Assembly (NCBI GenBank): GCA_017525015.1
Contig: JAFXUK010000003.1
Location: 216,968-280,967 of the forward strand
Length of the DNA: 64,000 nucleotides
Source of the DNA: Bacilli bacterium
GTDB lineage: Bacteria; Bacillota; Bacilli; RF39; UBA660
Reading direction: 5' to 3'
Program-made: the position numbers and the translations under genes
The notes under the pieces: model-generated
The model's input: the letters and a program-made list of their open reading frames with translations, nothing else
What the model was told of the DNA's origin: nothing
Database searches by the model: none
Shown here: piece after piece, positions 24,753 through 34,080 of the stretch
How the letters are laid out: the number at the start of each line of letters is the position of its first letter
How positions within the stretch are numbered: the stretch's first letter is position 1

Positions 24753-27707
24753 TTATATTACTTCGTGAGCATCTTCTAGTTTAACACTAACTATCTTTGA
24801 TACACCTGACTCTTGCATTGTAATACCATAAAGTGTATTTGCATATTCCATTGTTTTCTTCTTATGTGTAATTATTAAGAATTGTGTTTTATCTTTATAG
24901 TGATCTAGATATTTACCAAAGTGTTGAACATTTGCTTCATCTAGAGCAGCTTCTACTTCATCGAATAAGCAGAATGGAACAGTTCTTACATTTAGTATGG
25001 CAAATAATAAACTTATTGCGGTTAAAGTTTTTTCTCCACCTGATAAAAGTGTTATTGTTGTTAACTTCTTGCCTGGAGGAGATGCAACTATATCTACACC
25101 AGTATTTAAAATGTCTTCTGGATTAGTTAGTTTTAAGTCGGCATGACCACCACTAAATAATTCTTTAAACACTTTTTGGAACTCTACTCTAATTTGTTCA
25201 AAAGTATTTGCAAATTCTTCTTTCATGACATCATCCATTTCATTCATGATATCAAGTAAAGTAGTTTCTGCATTTAATAAATCTTCTCTTTGCTTAGTTA
25301 AGAATTCATAACGAGTATTTACTCTTTCATATTCTTCTATTGCATCTAAATTAACCATACCAATTCGTTTAATATTAGCACGATAAACATTAACTTTCTT
25401 ACGAGCTTCTTCAGGTTCAATATCAAGTACATATTCTGCTTTAGCTCTTTCATATGTTAATTCATAATCTTCTGATAATATATTTAACATATTATCAAGT
25501 TTTACATCAGAACGATTAATACTTATTTCTAATTCACGAGATTCTTTTTCTAAATTACGTAATCTTTCTCTTTGTAATTTATCATTTGCTTGAGACTCTT
25601 CAATCTTAGATTTTAATCTATCTATTTCTTTAGATAATGATTTAATATGAATCTCAATCTCTTCTTTTAGTGCAGTTTTTTCATGATACATTCTAATTAG
25701 TTCTTGTTCTTTCTCACTAATAGAATTATTCTTGATAGAGTCTAAGGACTCTTCTTCTTTTTGTACTTTATTTAGACTTTCAACAAGTTCTTCTTTTTCT
25801 TGTTTTTTACTATCTAATCTTTCTTTAATATTTACTCTTTCTTTAGATAAAGTAAATAATTTTTCTTCTATTTCAGTTGATTCAGTACTATTATCTTGAA
25901 GTTCTTGTTCTATCTCATCTTCTTCTTTCTTTAATAGAGATTCTGTTTCTTCTAAGTGTTTTAATTCTTGATTTAATATAACCGCACTCTTTGTAATATT
26001 AGCAGATCCTCCTGTAAGAGATCCTCCTACATTTACTACGTCTCCTTCAAGAGTTACAATTTTATATTTTGCTTTAATCATATGAGATAGGCGTGTTGCG
26101 CTATCCATATTTGTAGTTACTACTACATTTCCTAATTGATTCTTAATTACATTATCATATTCTCTATTATATGTAATTAAGTCTGACATTACTCCTAAGT
26201 AATCAACACTATTTTTTAAGATATTAATTGATTCATTATCTACATAACGCTCTTTAATTACTGACAATGGGAAGAATGTTGCACGACCTAATTTCTCATC
26301 TTTTAAATAATTAATTGCTCGTTTAGCTGAATCTTCATCTTTTGTAATAACAAAGTTCTTACAAGCTGAAATTGCAGTATTTAAAGCTTTTGCATATTCA
26401 GAATCACAATCTACTACATTGCCAATAGTATTATAAATCCCTGTTAAAGAAGAATTCTTTAATACTCTTCTAACACTATTAGGCATATCAGTACCTTGTT
26501 CTATTTCCATCTTCAAATTTTCTATTTTATGTCTTGTAGAAATAAGTTCTTGATTATGTCTAGAATAATCATTAACTAATAAATTCTTTTTAGTTTTTAA
26601 TGTTTGTAAGTCTTTTTCAACAGTAGATAATTCTTCTTCTATTCTACTCTTTTCTTTTTCTATTTCTTCTATATCAACATTTAAAATACTAAGAGTAGAA
26701 TTCATCTTTTCTTTTTTATCTAATACTCTACGTATTTCTTCTTTAACTTCTTCTTCCTCTTTTGTTGTCTTACTCTTTTCTTCTAATAAAGATTTTTCTC
26801 CATCGATTCTAGTTCTCTCTTCTATTACTTTTAATAATTCTCTATTATAATTAGCTTTTTCAGTTTCTAATTTTTCTAAAGTATTATTATCATCTAAGTA
26901 ATTAGCATCTGTCTTACTAGACTCATTAGAAATAGTCATTATTTCATTATCTACTTTTTCTTTTCTCTTTTTAGAGTTTTCTACTTCATTATTTATATTT
27001 TCAATATCATAAGCAAGTATTGCCACTTCATATTTATCTAAACCTTCTTTATTTTCTAAATACTCTTTAGCTTTCTCACTTTGAATTCTTAATGGTTCTA
27101 CTTGATTTTCTAATTCTACAATAATATCGTTAACTCTATCTAAGTTATTATGAGTTCTATCTAGTTTTCTTAAAGCTTCTTCTTTTCTCTTTTTATATTT
27201 TAAAATTCCTGAAGCTTCTTCAAATATAACTCTTCTATCTTGGGCAGAATTAGAAAGAATTTTATCTACTTCACCTTGAGAAATAATATTGAATGATTCT
27301 TTACCCATACCAGTATCTAATAATAGATTACTAATATCTTTTAATCTACATCTTTCATTATTTAAGTAATATTCATTTTCTCCACTACGATACACTCTTC
27401 TTTTAATAGATATTTCAGTATATGGAACATTTAAATAATGATCAGTATTATCAAATATTAATTCTACTGAAGCTACATTTAGAGGGTTTCTAGATTTTGA
27501 TCCAGAGAAGATGACATCTGTCATTGAGCCATCACCACGAAGAGACTTAACGGATTGTTCTCCAAGTACCCAACGAACGGCATCTACAATATTACTTTTA
27601 CCTGAACCATTTGGTCCAACAATACAAGTAATTCTACCATCTAAATTTAATTCAATTTTATCTGCGAAGGATTTAAATCCACTTGTAACTATTCCTTTTA
27701 AGTACAT
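24753..27707 (-). CDS. smc: chromosome segregation ATPase SMC with short coiled-coil arms
   Basis: 984 residues instead of about 1190. N-terminal head: GFKSFADKIEL, Walker A GPNGSGKSNIVDAVRWVLGEQ. Hinge at about 410-570 (GIYNTIGNVVDCDSEYAKALNTAI..GGSLTGGSA). C-terminal head: signature LLSGGEKTLTAISLLFA, Walker B FCLFDEVEAALDEAN. All functional parts are there; the coiled-coil arms are each about 235 residues against about 335 in B. subtilis. ATG is chosen over a GTG nine bases upstream because GGGTGA then has normal spacing. Works with ScpAB in chromosome organisation; those genes are not in the window. Confidence 0.96.
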   Translation of the reverse strand: MYLKGIVTSGFKSFADKIELNLDGRITCIVGPNGSGKSNIVDAVRWVLGEQSVKSLRGDGSMTDVIFSGSKSRNPLNVASVELIFDNTDHYLNVPYTEISIKRRVYRSGENEYYLNNERCRLKDISNLLLDTGMGKESFNIISQGEVDKILSNSAQDRRVIFEEASGILKYKKRKEEALRKLDRTHNNLDRVNDIIVELENQVEPLRIQSEKAKEYLENKEGLDKYEVAILAYDIENINNEVENSKKRKEKVDNEIMTISNESSKTDANYLDDNNTLEKLETEKANYNRELLKVIEERTRIDGEKSLLEEKSKTTKEEEEVKEEIRRVLDKKEKMNSTLSILNVDIEEIEKEKSRIEEELSTVEKDLQTLKTKKNLLVNDYSRHNQELISTRHKIENLKMEIEQGTDMPNSVRRVLKNSSLTGIYNTIGNVVDCDSEYAKALNTAISACKNFVITKDEDSAKRAINYLKDEKLGRATFFPLSVIKERYVDNESINILKNSVDYLGVMSDLITYNREYDNVIKNQLGNVVVTTNMDSATRLSHMIKAKYKIVTLEGDVVNVGGSLTGGSANITKSAVILNQELKHLEETESLLKKEEDEIEQELQDNSTESTEIEEKLFTLSKERVNIKERLDSKKQEKEELVESLNKVQKEEESLDSIKNNSISEKEQELIRMYHEKTALKEEIEIHIKSLSKEIDRLKSKIEESQANDKLQRERLRNLEKESRELEISINRSDVKLDNMLNILSEDYELTYERAKAEYVLDIEPEEARKKVNVYRANIKRIGMVNLDAIEEYERVNTRYEFLTKQREDLLNAETTLLDIMNEMDDVMKEEFANTFEQIRVEFQKVFKELFSGGHADLKLTNPEDILNTGVDIVASPPGKKLTTITLLSGGEKTLTAISLLFAILNVRTVPFCLFDEVEAALDEANVQHFGKYLDHYKDKTQFLIITHKKKTMEYANTLYGITMQESGVSKIVSVKLEDAHEVI

Positions 27708-27768
27708 ACTCTTCACCCTATCTAATATTATATACTATAATCATTTATTTCACAAACAATAAATAAAA

Positions 27769-27788
27769 AAAGAACCAATTGGTTCTTT
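27769..27788 (-). terminator. terminator of DUF285 protein gene 1
   Basis: Perfect palindrome AAAGAACCAATTGGTTCTTT followed by a T-run on the minus strand. The identical palindrome ends the neighbouring paralog. Confidence 0.85.
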
Positions 27789-29983
27789 TATGTTTTTATT
27801 AAGACATTTGCTCTTGTTACATTTGTGTTGACAGCTGCATCAGGATCAGGATTCTCATTTCCAACATGTGTTACTATCCAATCAACATCATTGCTATCTT
27901 TTACATATACTTTCTGAGTTGTTTTTAGATAATTGCCACTAGAAGAATTACCATGTTTATATCCTAACATGTGTCCATAATTAGTTACGTTTGAAAAATC
28001 AAATGATGATAAGTCTAACTCTAAGTTATCATTAGCAAAGCCTATTCCTGCAAGCATCCATGTCATATTTGTAACATTGCTTGTATCAAATTTTGATCCT
28101 AAATCAATAGTAAAGGTGGAATTGCTCTTTCCACAATCTTTAAACATACAATACATTGTAGTTACTTTACTTGTATCAAATTTGTCACCTAGATCTAATG
28201 TAAATACTACACTATTATAACCTGTAGACGAAAACATATGTGACATTTCTGTAACATTGCTCGTATCAAATTTATCGCCTAAATCTAATTCAAACACTGT
28301 ACTGGTATTACCTGTATTTGAAAACATCCCATTCATCATAGTAACGTTACTTGTGTCAAATTTGTCTCTTAAATCTAGCGTGAAAACTGTACTATTATAG
28401 CCTGTAGATGAAAACAATGATTGCATATTAGTTACTTTGATAGTTTCAAATTTATCTCCTAGGTCTAATGTGAACATTTGGCTACTATAACCAGCATCTT
28501 TGAATAAATAACTCATATTTTTCACATTACCCGTATCAAATTTGGAACCCAAATTCAATTGAAATGTTGTGCTATTATAACCAACTCCAGAAAACATATA
28601 GCTCATATCAGTAACGTTACTTGTATCAAATTTTGAGCCTAAATCTAGTGTGAACAATGTGCTGCTATATCCTGTAGATGAGAACATATAACTCATATTT
28701 GTTACATTACTTGTATCAAATTTAGAACCTAAATCCAGTGTAAATATTTGACTATTATGACCAGTGCGACAAAACATCCAACTCATATTTGTAACATTGC
28801 TTGTATCAAATTTGTCACCTAAATTTAGTGTGAATACTGTGCTTGTATAACCTGTTGATGTAAACATTGACTGCATATTAGTAACACTGCTTGTATCAAA
28901 TTTTGAGCCTAGATTAATTGTAAATACAGGACTGCTATATCCAGTGTATTGAAACATAGCTCCCATTTTAGTAACATTACTTGTATCAAATTTAGAACCT
29001 AAATCTAAGGTAAAGACTGTACTTTTGTAACCCGTTTGATAAAACATAACACCCATATTAGTTACTTTACTAGTGTCAAATCTTGTTCCTAAATTCAAAG
29101 TAAAATTAATGTTAGAATAACCAGTATTATAAAACATTGATTGCATGGTTGTTACATTACTCGTATCAAACTTGTCTCCTAAATCTAGTGTAAAAGCTGT
29201 GCTTTCTTGCCCCGTATATCCAAACATCAGCTCCATACTTGTAACATTACTTGTATCAAATTTAGAACCTAAATTTAATGTAAAGATTGTACTTTTATTT
29301 CCCGTATATGCAAACATATTATACATATCAGTTACATTGCTTGTATCAAAGTTGTTGCCAATGTTTAGGGTAAACATAGGACAATTCATTCCTAAATTTT
29401 TAAACATAGAATTCATATTTGTGACGTTACTTGTATCAAATTTATTCCCTAAATCTAATGTAAAGACCTGACTGTTCTTTCCTAAAGACATAAACATTCC
29501 TTCCATATTTGTTACTCTAGATACATCAAGAATGTCTATTCCATTTAATTGATCAACATATTCAAAGCCATAAAATAAATGTTTGCTATCTTCATGGGCA
29601 TATAAATGTCCATCACCCTGTATATATAAATCATACATTGTGTTGTCATCTTGATTTGTTGTAATATAGGCCATTACATTTCCATTACCTGCAACACCAA
29701 TATCCCAACTGGCAACTACATTGTTTGGTGGGTTTATTTCATCATCTAATGTGATTGTTTTTATTTTTTGCTTGTATTCACTGCTTCTAAAAGCAGTTGG
29801 ATCACTTACAGATGTTCTCCTTATAATTGGCTCTCTATACTTTTTTACTACTAAGTTTCCAGTTATACCTAAATTTGTATTTAATAAAGAATATCCAACA
29901 GTTAGACACAACACAAAAACTAGAATTGCAAAGATTCTATATTTTCTATTATCAAATCTACGCTTTCTTCTAGTTATTTTCAT
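27788..29983 (-). CDS. BspA/DUF285-type repeat surface protein 1
   Basis: 731 residues. A basic head (MKITRRKRRFDNRKYR) and membrane span (IFAILVFVLCLTVGYSLL) form an uncleaved anchor or signal; then an NVVASWDIG region, and about 18 tandem 30-residue DUF285 repeats of the form FDTSNVTNMSxMFxxTGYxSxxFTLDLGxK; last a short capping domain (KVYVKDSNDVDWIVTHV). No LPxTG motif or C-terminal helix. DUF285/BspA leucine-rich repeats occur in surface proteins of gut bacteria and mycoplasmas. Start taken at ATG with AGGAGT 7 nt upstream; the longest frame begins 48 bp earlier without support. Confidence 0.9.
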   Translation of the reverse strand: MKITRRKRRFDNRKYRIFAILVFVLCLTVGYSLLNTNLGITGNLVVKKYREPIIRRTSVSDPTAFRSSEYKQKIKTITLDDEINPPNNVVASWDIGVAGNGNVMAYITTNQDDNTMYDLYIQGDGHLYAHEDSKHLFYGFEYVDQLNGIDILDVSRVTNMEGMFMSLGKNSQVFTLDLGNKFDTSNVTNMNSMFKNLGMNCPMFTLNIGNNFDTSNVTDMYNMFAYTGNKSTIFTLNLGSKFDTSNVTSMELMFGYTGQESTAFTLDLGDKFDTSNVTTMQSMFYNTGYSNINFTLNLGTRFDTSKVTNMGVMFYQTGYKSTVFTLDLGSKFDTSNVTKMGAMFQYTGYSSPVFTINLGSKFDTSSVTNMQSMFTSTGYTSTVFTLNLGDKFDTSNVTNMSWMFCRTGHNSQIFTLDLGSKFDTSNVTNMSYMFSSTGYSSTLFTLDLGSKFDTSNVTDMSYMFSGVGYNSTTFQLNLGSKFDTGNVKNMSYLFKDAGYSSQMFTLDLGDKFETIKVTNMQSLFSSTGYNSTVFTLDLRDKFDTSNVTMMNGMFSNTGNTSTVFELDLGDKFDTSNVTEMSHMFSSTGYNSVVFTLDLGDKFDTSKVTTMYCMFKDCGKSNSTFTIDLGSKFDTSNVTNMTWMLAGIGFANDNLELDLSSFDFSNVTNYGHMLGYKHGNSSSGNYLKTTQKVYVKDSNDVDWIVTHVGNENPDPDAAVNTNVTRANVLIKT

Positions 29984-30002
29984 ATATAGTACTCCTAGTT
30001 TA

Positions 30003-30031
30003 ATTATACTATTCTTAGCATTATACCTCAA
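30003..30031 (-). promoter_or_regulatory. promoter of DUF285 protein gene 1
   Basis: TTGAGG, 17-bp spacer, TATAAT on the minus strand. The -10 ends only about 8 bp before the AGGAG ribosome binding site, so the untranslated leader is very short. Confidence 0.65.
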
Positions 30032-30077
30032 TAAATGAGAGTATATAATGCATTTACTTTACAATAATAAACACAAA

Positions 30078-30097
30078 AAAGAACCAATTGGTTCTTT
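30078..30097 (-). terminator. terminator of DUF285 protein gene 2
   Basis: AAAGAACCAATTGGTTCTTT plus T-run on the minus strand, identical to the one at 27769. Confidence 0.85.
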
Positions 30098-32700
30098 TAT
30101 GTTTTTATTATGACATTGGCTGTTGTTAAGTTTGTATTTGGATATTCAGTAGCTAAATATCCTACATTAGTCAATATCCAATTTTGATCATTAGCATCTT
30201 TTACATAGATCTTTTGAGTTGTAGCCCATCCACTAAACATTCCAGCTGGTGTTCCTGACACATTACTAAAATCAAACGTAGATAGATCTATTTCGAAAGA
30301 TGTATTACTATGTCCTGTGTTATCAAACATAGAACTCATGTACTCTGTATTGGCAGTATTAAACTTGTTTCCTAAGTCTAACGTAAATGTTTGATCAGAG
30401 TACCCTGTGTCATTAAACATACTTCCCATACTATTAACATTACTTGTGTCAAAATTAGGCCCCAAATTTAATGTTAATGACGTACTATTATATCCAACAT
30501 AGCTGAACATACTGGACATATCATATACATTTTCAGTATTAAATTTATTCCCCAAATCTAATGTAAATATCATACTATTATACCCTACATCACGAAACAT
30601 TTCTTCCATTGTTGTTACATTGCTGGTATCAAAATTTGGTCCTAAATTTAAAGTGAATAATTGACTATTTTTTGCGGCTTCTTTAAACATCATGCTCATA
30701 TCATAAACGTTAGATGTGTCAAAGCATGAAAGATCTAAAGAAAATGGTTGTGTATTCTCTGCATTAATTCCATAAAACATATTGGACATATTTGTTACGT
30801 TACTAGTATTAAATTTATCTCCAAAATCAATTGTAAAAACTGTACTAACATTTGCTGTTCTACAAAACATACTTGACATATCTTCAACATTACTTGTATT
30901 AAATTTATCACCTAAATCTAAAGTGAATGAGGTATTTGAATAACCAACTGAAGTAAATAGTGCAGCCATATTTGTTACATTACTTGTATCAAATTTATCA
31001 CCTAAATCTAGTGTTAAAATAGAACTGTTAAATCCTATGTCACAAAACGTAGCGGACATATTTACTACACTGCTTGTATCAAAATTTGGACCTAAATCCA
31101 AAGTAAATACTGGGGAATTGAACGCTGTACTATAAAACATATTACTCATATCAGTAACATTGCTTGTATCAAATTTATCGCCTAAATCTAATGTCATAAC
31201 ATTACTGTTATATCCTGTAAATGCAAACATTTCTCTAGTATCTGTTACGTTGCTGGTATCAAATTTGTTTCCAAGATTTAATGTAAAACCTGTTGATTCA
31301 TATCCAGTTTCGTAGAACATTCTTGACATATTTGTTACATTACTTGTATCAAACATAGGGCCTAAGTTTAGAGTGAATCCAGTACTATTATGGCCAACTC
31401 CATTAAACATATCTGACATATTAGTTATTTTACTGGTATCAAATTTATTTCCAAGATCAAGTGTTATAACTCTACTTTCAACTGCTGTCCTATGAAAAAT
31501 TCTAGTCATATTTGTTACTTTGCTTGTATCAAATTTATTTCCTAAGTCTATGGTAAAAACTTGACTGTAATATCCTGTATAGGCAAACATCTCAGTCATA
31601 TTTGTTACATTACTTGTATCAAATTTATCTCCTAAATCTAATGTCATTACTGTACTTTTATTTCCTGTAGAATAAAACATCCTATACATATCTGTTACAT
31701 TTGATGTATCAAAGCTATTACCCAAATCTAATGTGAATCCAGGGCACAAACAGCCTGCTTGATAAAACATTTGCCTCATAGTTGTAACACTTTTAGTATC
31801 AAAATTATCACCTAAATTTAGGTTAAATGAAGTACTTGCTTTATATCCTGCTCTATAAAACATATTCTCCATAGTTGTAACATTACTTGTATCAAATTTA
31901 TCCCCAAAGTCTATGGTAATTGTTGAACTTTCATATCCTATTTGTTCAAACATGTGAGACATATTTGTTACACTACTTGTATCAAACTTATTTCCTAAAT
32001 CTAAATTAAAATCTGTAGCTGTGTAACCTATATTATAAAACATATAACTCATATCTGTAACATTACTTGTATCAAATTTATTTCCTAAATTTATTATTAA
32101 ATTTCTATTACTAGAACCAACGCGGAAGAACATCCAAGACATATCTGTAACATTACTTGTATCAAAATTATCACTTAGATTAAGTATGAACGAAGAACTA
32201 CCTATAATATAAAACATATGAGACATATTTGTGACTCTAGAAGTATCTAGTTTATCTAAACCTTCTAAAACATTTACGTTTCCAAAACCACTAAAAAGAT
32301 AGCTACTATCCTCATTGGCATATAAATGTCCATCTCCTTGTATGAAAAGATCATAACACCAGTTATCTTCTTGGAACTTTAAATATGCCATTACTCTTCC
32401 ATTACCCGCCTCACTTATATCCCAAGAAGCAACTACATTGTCTGGCGGATTAATTTCATTATCCAAATAAATTGCTTTTATTCTACTTTTATAGTTACTT
32501 CCTCTAAAAGCTGTTGTATCAGATTCTGATGTTTTTCTAATAATAGGATCCTTTATTCTTGAAATATTTATTGCTCCAGAAATTCCTAAACCAACACTAA
32601 GAATAGAATAACCTACTGTTAAACACAACACAAAAACTAGAATGGCAAAGATTCTATATTTTTTAGTATCAAATCTACGCTTTCTTCTAGTGAATTTCAT
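30097..32700 (-). CDS. BspA/DUF285-type repeat surface protein 2
   Basis: 867 residues, paralog of the adjacent gene: nearly identical leader (RRKRRFD-KKYRIFAILVF and VLCLTVGYSIL), the same post-anchor region (PPDNVVASWDIS..GNGRVMAY; LFIQGDGHLYANEDS), then about 22 DUF285 repeats of 30 residues and a matching cap (KIYVKDANDQNWILTNVGYL). One repeat has a Cys in place of Phe (LDLSCFDTSNVYD). ATG with AGGAGT 7 nt upstream is chosen over a TTG six bases earlier. Own promoter and terminator: a tandem duplication with unequal repeat number. Confidence 0.9.
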   Translation of the reverse strand: MKFTRRKRRFDTKKYRIFAILVFVLCLTVGYSILSVGLGISGAINISRIKDPIIRKTSESDTTAFRGSNYKSRIKAIYLDNEINPPDNVVASWDISEAGNGRVMAYLKFQEDNWCYDLFIQGDGHLYANEDSSYLFSGFGNVNVLEGLDKLDTSRVTNMSHMFYIIGSSSFILNLSDNFDTSNVTDMSWMFFRVGSSNRNLIINLGNKFDTSNVTDMSYMFYNIGYTATDFNLDLGNKFDTSSVTNMSHMFEQIGYESSTITIDFGDKFDTSNVTTMENMFYRAGYKASTSFNLNLGDNFDTKSVTTMRQMFYQAGCLCPGFTLDLGNSFDTSNVTDMYRMFYSTGNKSTVMTLDLGDKFDTSNVTNMTEMFAYTGYYSQVFTIDLGNKFDTSKVTNMTRIFHRTAVESRVITLDLGNKFDTSKITNMSDMFNGVGHNSTGFTLNLGPMFDTSNVTNMSRMFYETGYESTGFTLNLGNKFDTSNVTDTREMFAFTGYNSNVMTLDLGDKFDTSNVTDMSNMFYSTAFNSPVFTLDLGPNFDTSSVVNMSATFCDIGFNSSILTLDLGDKFDTSNVTNMAALFTSVGYSNTSFTLDLGDKFNTSNVEDMSSMFCRTANVSTVFTIDFGDKFNTSNVTNMSNMFYGINAENTQPFSLDLSCFDTSNVYDMSMMFKEAAKNSQLFTLNLGPNFDTSNVTTMEEMFRDVGYNSMIFTLDLGNKFNTENVYDMSSMFSYVGYNSTSLTLNLGPNFDTSNVNSMGSMFNDTGYSDQTFTLDLGNKFNTANTEYMSSMFDNTGHSNTSFEIDLSTFDFSNVSGTPAGMFSGWATTQKIYVKDANDQNWILTNVGYLATEYPNTNLTTANVIIKT

Positions 32701-32719
32701 ATACAATACTCCTAGCTTA

Positions 32720-32748
32720 ATTATAATATTACTGGGAGTGTTTTACAA
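32720..32748 (-). promoter_or_regulatory. promoter of DUF285 protein gene 2
   Basis: TTGTAA, 17-bp spacer, TATAAT on the minus strand, with the same short distance to a CTAGGAGT ribosome binding site as in the paralog. Confidence 0.7.
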
Positions 32749-32780
32749 TTATATATTGTAAATAGCACTGTTAATTTACA

Positions 32781-33617
32781 TTACTCTGTAAGTAAAGTGT
32801 TTACAGTAACGAATCTATATCCTTTTTTATTTATATAGTCTATAACTGTACTTAATTCTTCTTCTGTATAAGAGTTTATTGTGATAGATATAATCATGCC
32901 ATTTTCTAAGTTTTCTTTTACTTGTTTTAATAAATTATCTTTAAATATATATTTTGGTTTAATTGTGTGTTTATTCTCTTTTCTACATAGATTTAATAAT
33001 TCATCATTTTCTTCTTCTGTATAACAATAATTTGTTTTTTCCTTAGTTATATTTTCTAAGTAAGACATTGATGTTTTCATAAAAGAGGAATTATATTTAC
33101 CTTTAAATGATAATATTTCATATTGATTGTTTTTATTTTTATTTATGATACTTATGAATCTATCTAGATCATTTCCATCAATAAAAAAAGTAGCTGGTAC
33201 TTCTTTTTCTTTTAAAATACTTATTACTTTTGATATTTCTTTCTTTTCTTCTACTTTAAATATTATTGAGACTAGTCTATTTTCTTTATTTCCACTACTA
33301 ATATATTTATCATAATGATTATTTACTGAGATAGTTGGTTCTATTTCTTTTAGAACAGTCATTGCTTCATTATATGATCCATATTTTTTCATTTCATTAA
33401 AACTCTTATTTATATCTACTTCTATTCCTTTTAATCCTGGAATAATAGTATTCTCTATTATTTCTGCATTAATTGGTTTTATTTCATATTTTGAAATACT
33501 ATCTTCTATTTTTCTCATTATAGGATCTTTCTCTCTTAAAACACTTATTGAATAATTTGTATAATAGATACTTACTAGTAAGAATAGTAATAATACTATG
33601 TACTTTGTAATTTTCAT
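32781..33617 (-). CDS. exported NodB-like (polysaccharide deacetylase fold) protein, degenerate
   Basis: 278 residues. An N-terminal membrane segment (YIVLLLFLLVSIYYTNYSI) is followed by a 90-residue spacer, then RLVSIIFKVEEKKEISKVISILKEKEVPATFFIDG, which is the NodB barrel start with the hallmark VPATFFI-G. The metal-binding His-His motif expected next (H-x3-H) is missing: the position reads YEILSFKGKYNSSF. The end (GYRFVTVNTLL) is also NodB-like. Likely catalytically inactive. GGTGA supports the start. Confidence 0.65.
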   Translation of the reverse strand: MKITKYIVLLLFLLVSIYYTNYSISVLREKDPIMRKIEDSISKYEIKPINAEIIENTIIPGLKGIEVDINKSFNEMKKYGSYNEAMTVLKEIEPTISVNNHYDKYISSGNKENRLVSIIFKVEEKKEISKVISILKEKEVPATFFIDGNDLDRFISIINKNKNNQYEILSFKGKYNSSFMKTSMSYLENITKEKTNYCYTEEENDELLNLCRKENKHTIKPKYIFKDNLLKQVKENLENGMIISITINSYTEEELSTVIDYINKKGYRFVTVNTLLTE

Positions 33618-33646
33618 AGAATCACCTATTCTACTATATGAAAAAA

Positions 33647-33666
33647 GAAACTCTTTTATGAGTTTC
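33647..33666 (-). terminator. terminator of the small two-helix membrane protein gene
   Basis: GAAACTC - ATAAAA - GAGTTTC followed by TTTTTTC on the minus strand; overlaps the stop codon. Confidence 0.75.
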
Positions 33667-34003
33667 CTTTTACTGTTCTACATTTATAAATATAACTTGC
33701 TCCAAAGCTTAGGATTACTACTCCTAATAAAGTTTCTACTAATCCATTTGAAGCTGTATCTGGTGAATCTACTGTATATGATGTTTCTGTATAATCATCT
33801 TCAATTGGTTCTAGAGAATCCTCTTCATCTAGTTGTTCTTCTTTTACTCTGTTATTTTCTTTTTGAACAATGTTTACTTTTGGTTCTTTAGATTTAGTTG
33901 AAGAATTTTCATTACGATGTGCAAGCTTTACTAATAATACAATTATTAGAACAAAAATAATTGCGATAACGATCCACTTTAATAGTAATTTTAAAAATTC
34001 CAT
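33656..34003 (-). CDS. small protein with two membrane helices flanking an acidic linker
   Basis: 115 residues: N-terminal helix (LKWIVIAIIFVLIIVLLVKLA), a Lys/Glu/Asp-rich linker of about 60 residues, and a C-terminal helix (LVETLLGVVILSFGASYIY) ending in a basic tail. The linker/helix ending resembles a sortase substrate without LPxTG. GGAGG 6 nt before the ATG fixes the start; the longest frame is 54 bp longer but unsupported. Function unknown. Confidence 0.6.
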   Translation of the reverse strand: MEFLKLLLKWIVIAIIFVLIIVLLVKLAHRNENSSTKSKEPKVNIVQKENNRVKEEQLDEEDSLEPIEDDYTETSYTVDSPDTASNGLVETLLGVVILSFGASYIYKCRTVKGNS

Positions 34004-34064
34004 ACAATTCCTCCGTTTGATGCAATATATTCTAGCACAAGTATTATAAAAATGCAAAAGAAAA

Positions 34065-34080
34065 GAAGTGATTTCACTTC
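34065..34080 (-). terminator. terminator of pnp
   Basis: GAAGTGAAATCACTTC followed by TTTTCTTTT on the minus strand, next to the pnp stop codon. Confidence 0.8.

Noticed and set aside
29145..29471. 108-aa plus-strand frame across the DUF285 repeats
   Set aside because: Antisense shadow; its repeated LVTLLVSNL pattern is merely the complement of the 90-bp repeats.
27788..32706. Regular 90-bp repeats resembling a repeat array or CRISPR
   Set aside because: The repeats are in one reading frame and encode DUF285 repeats of 30 residues; units are divergent and there are no unique spacers.
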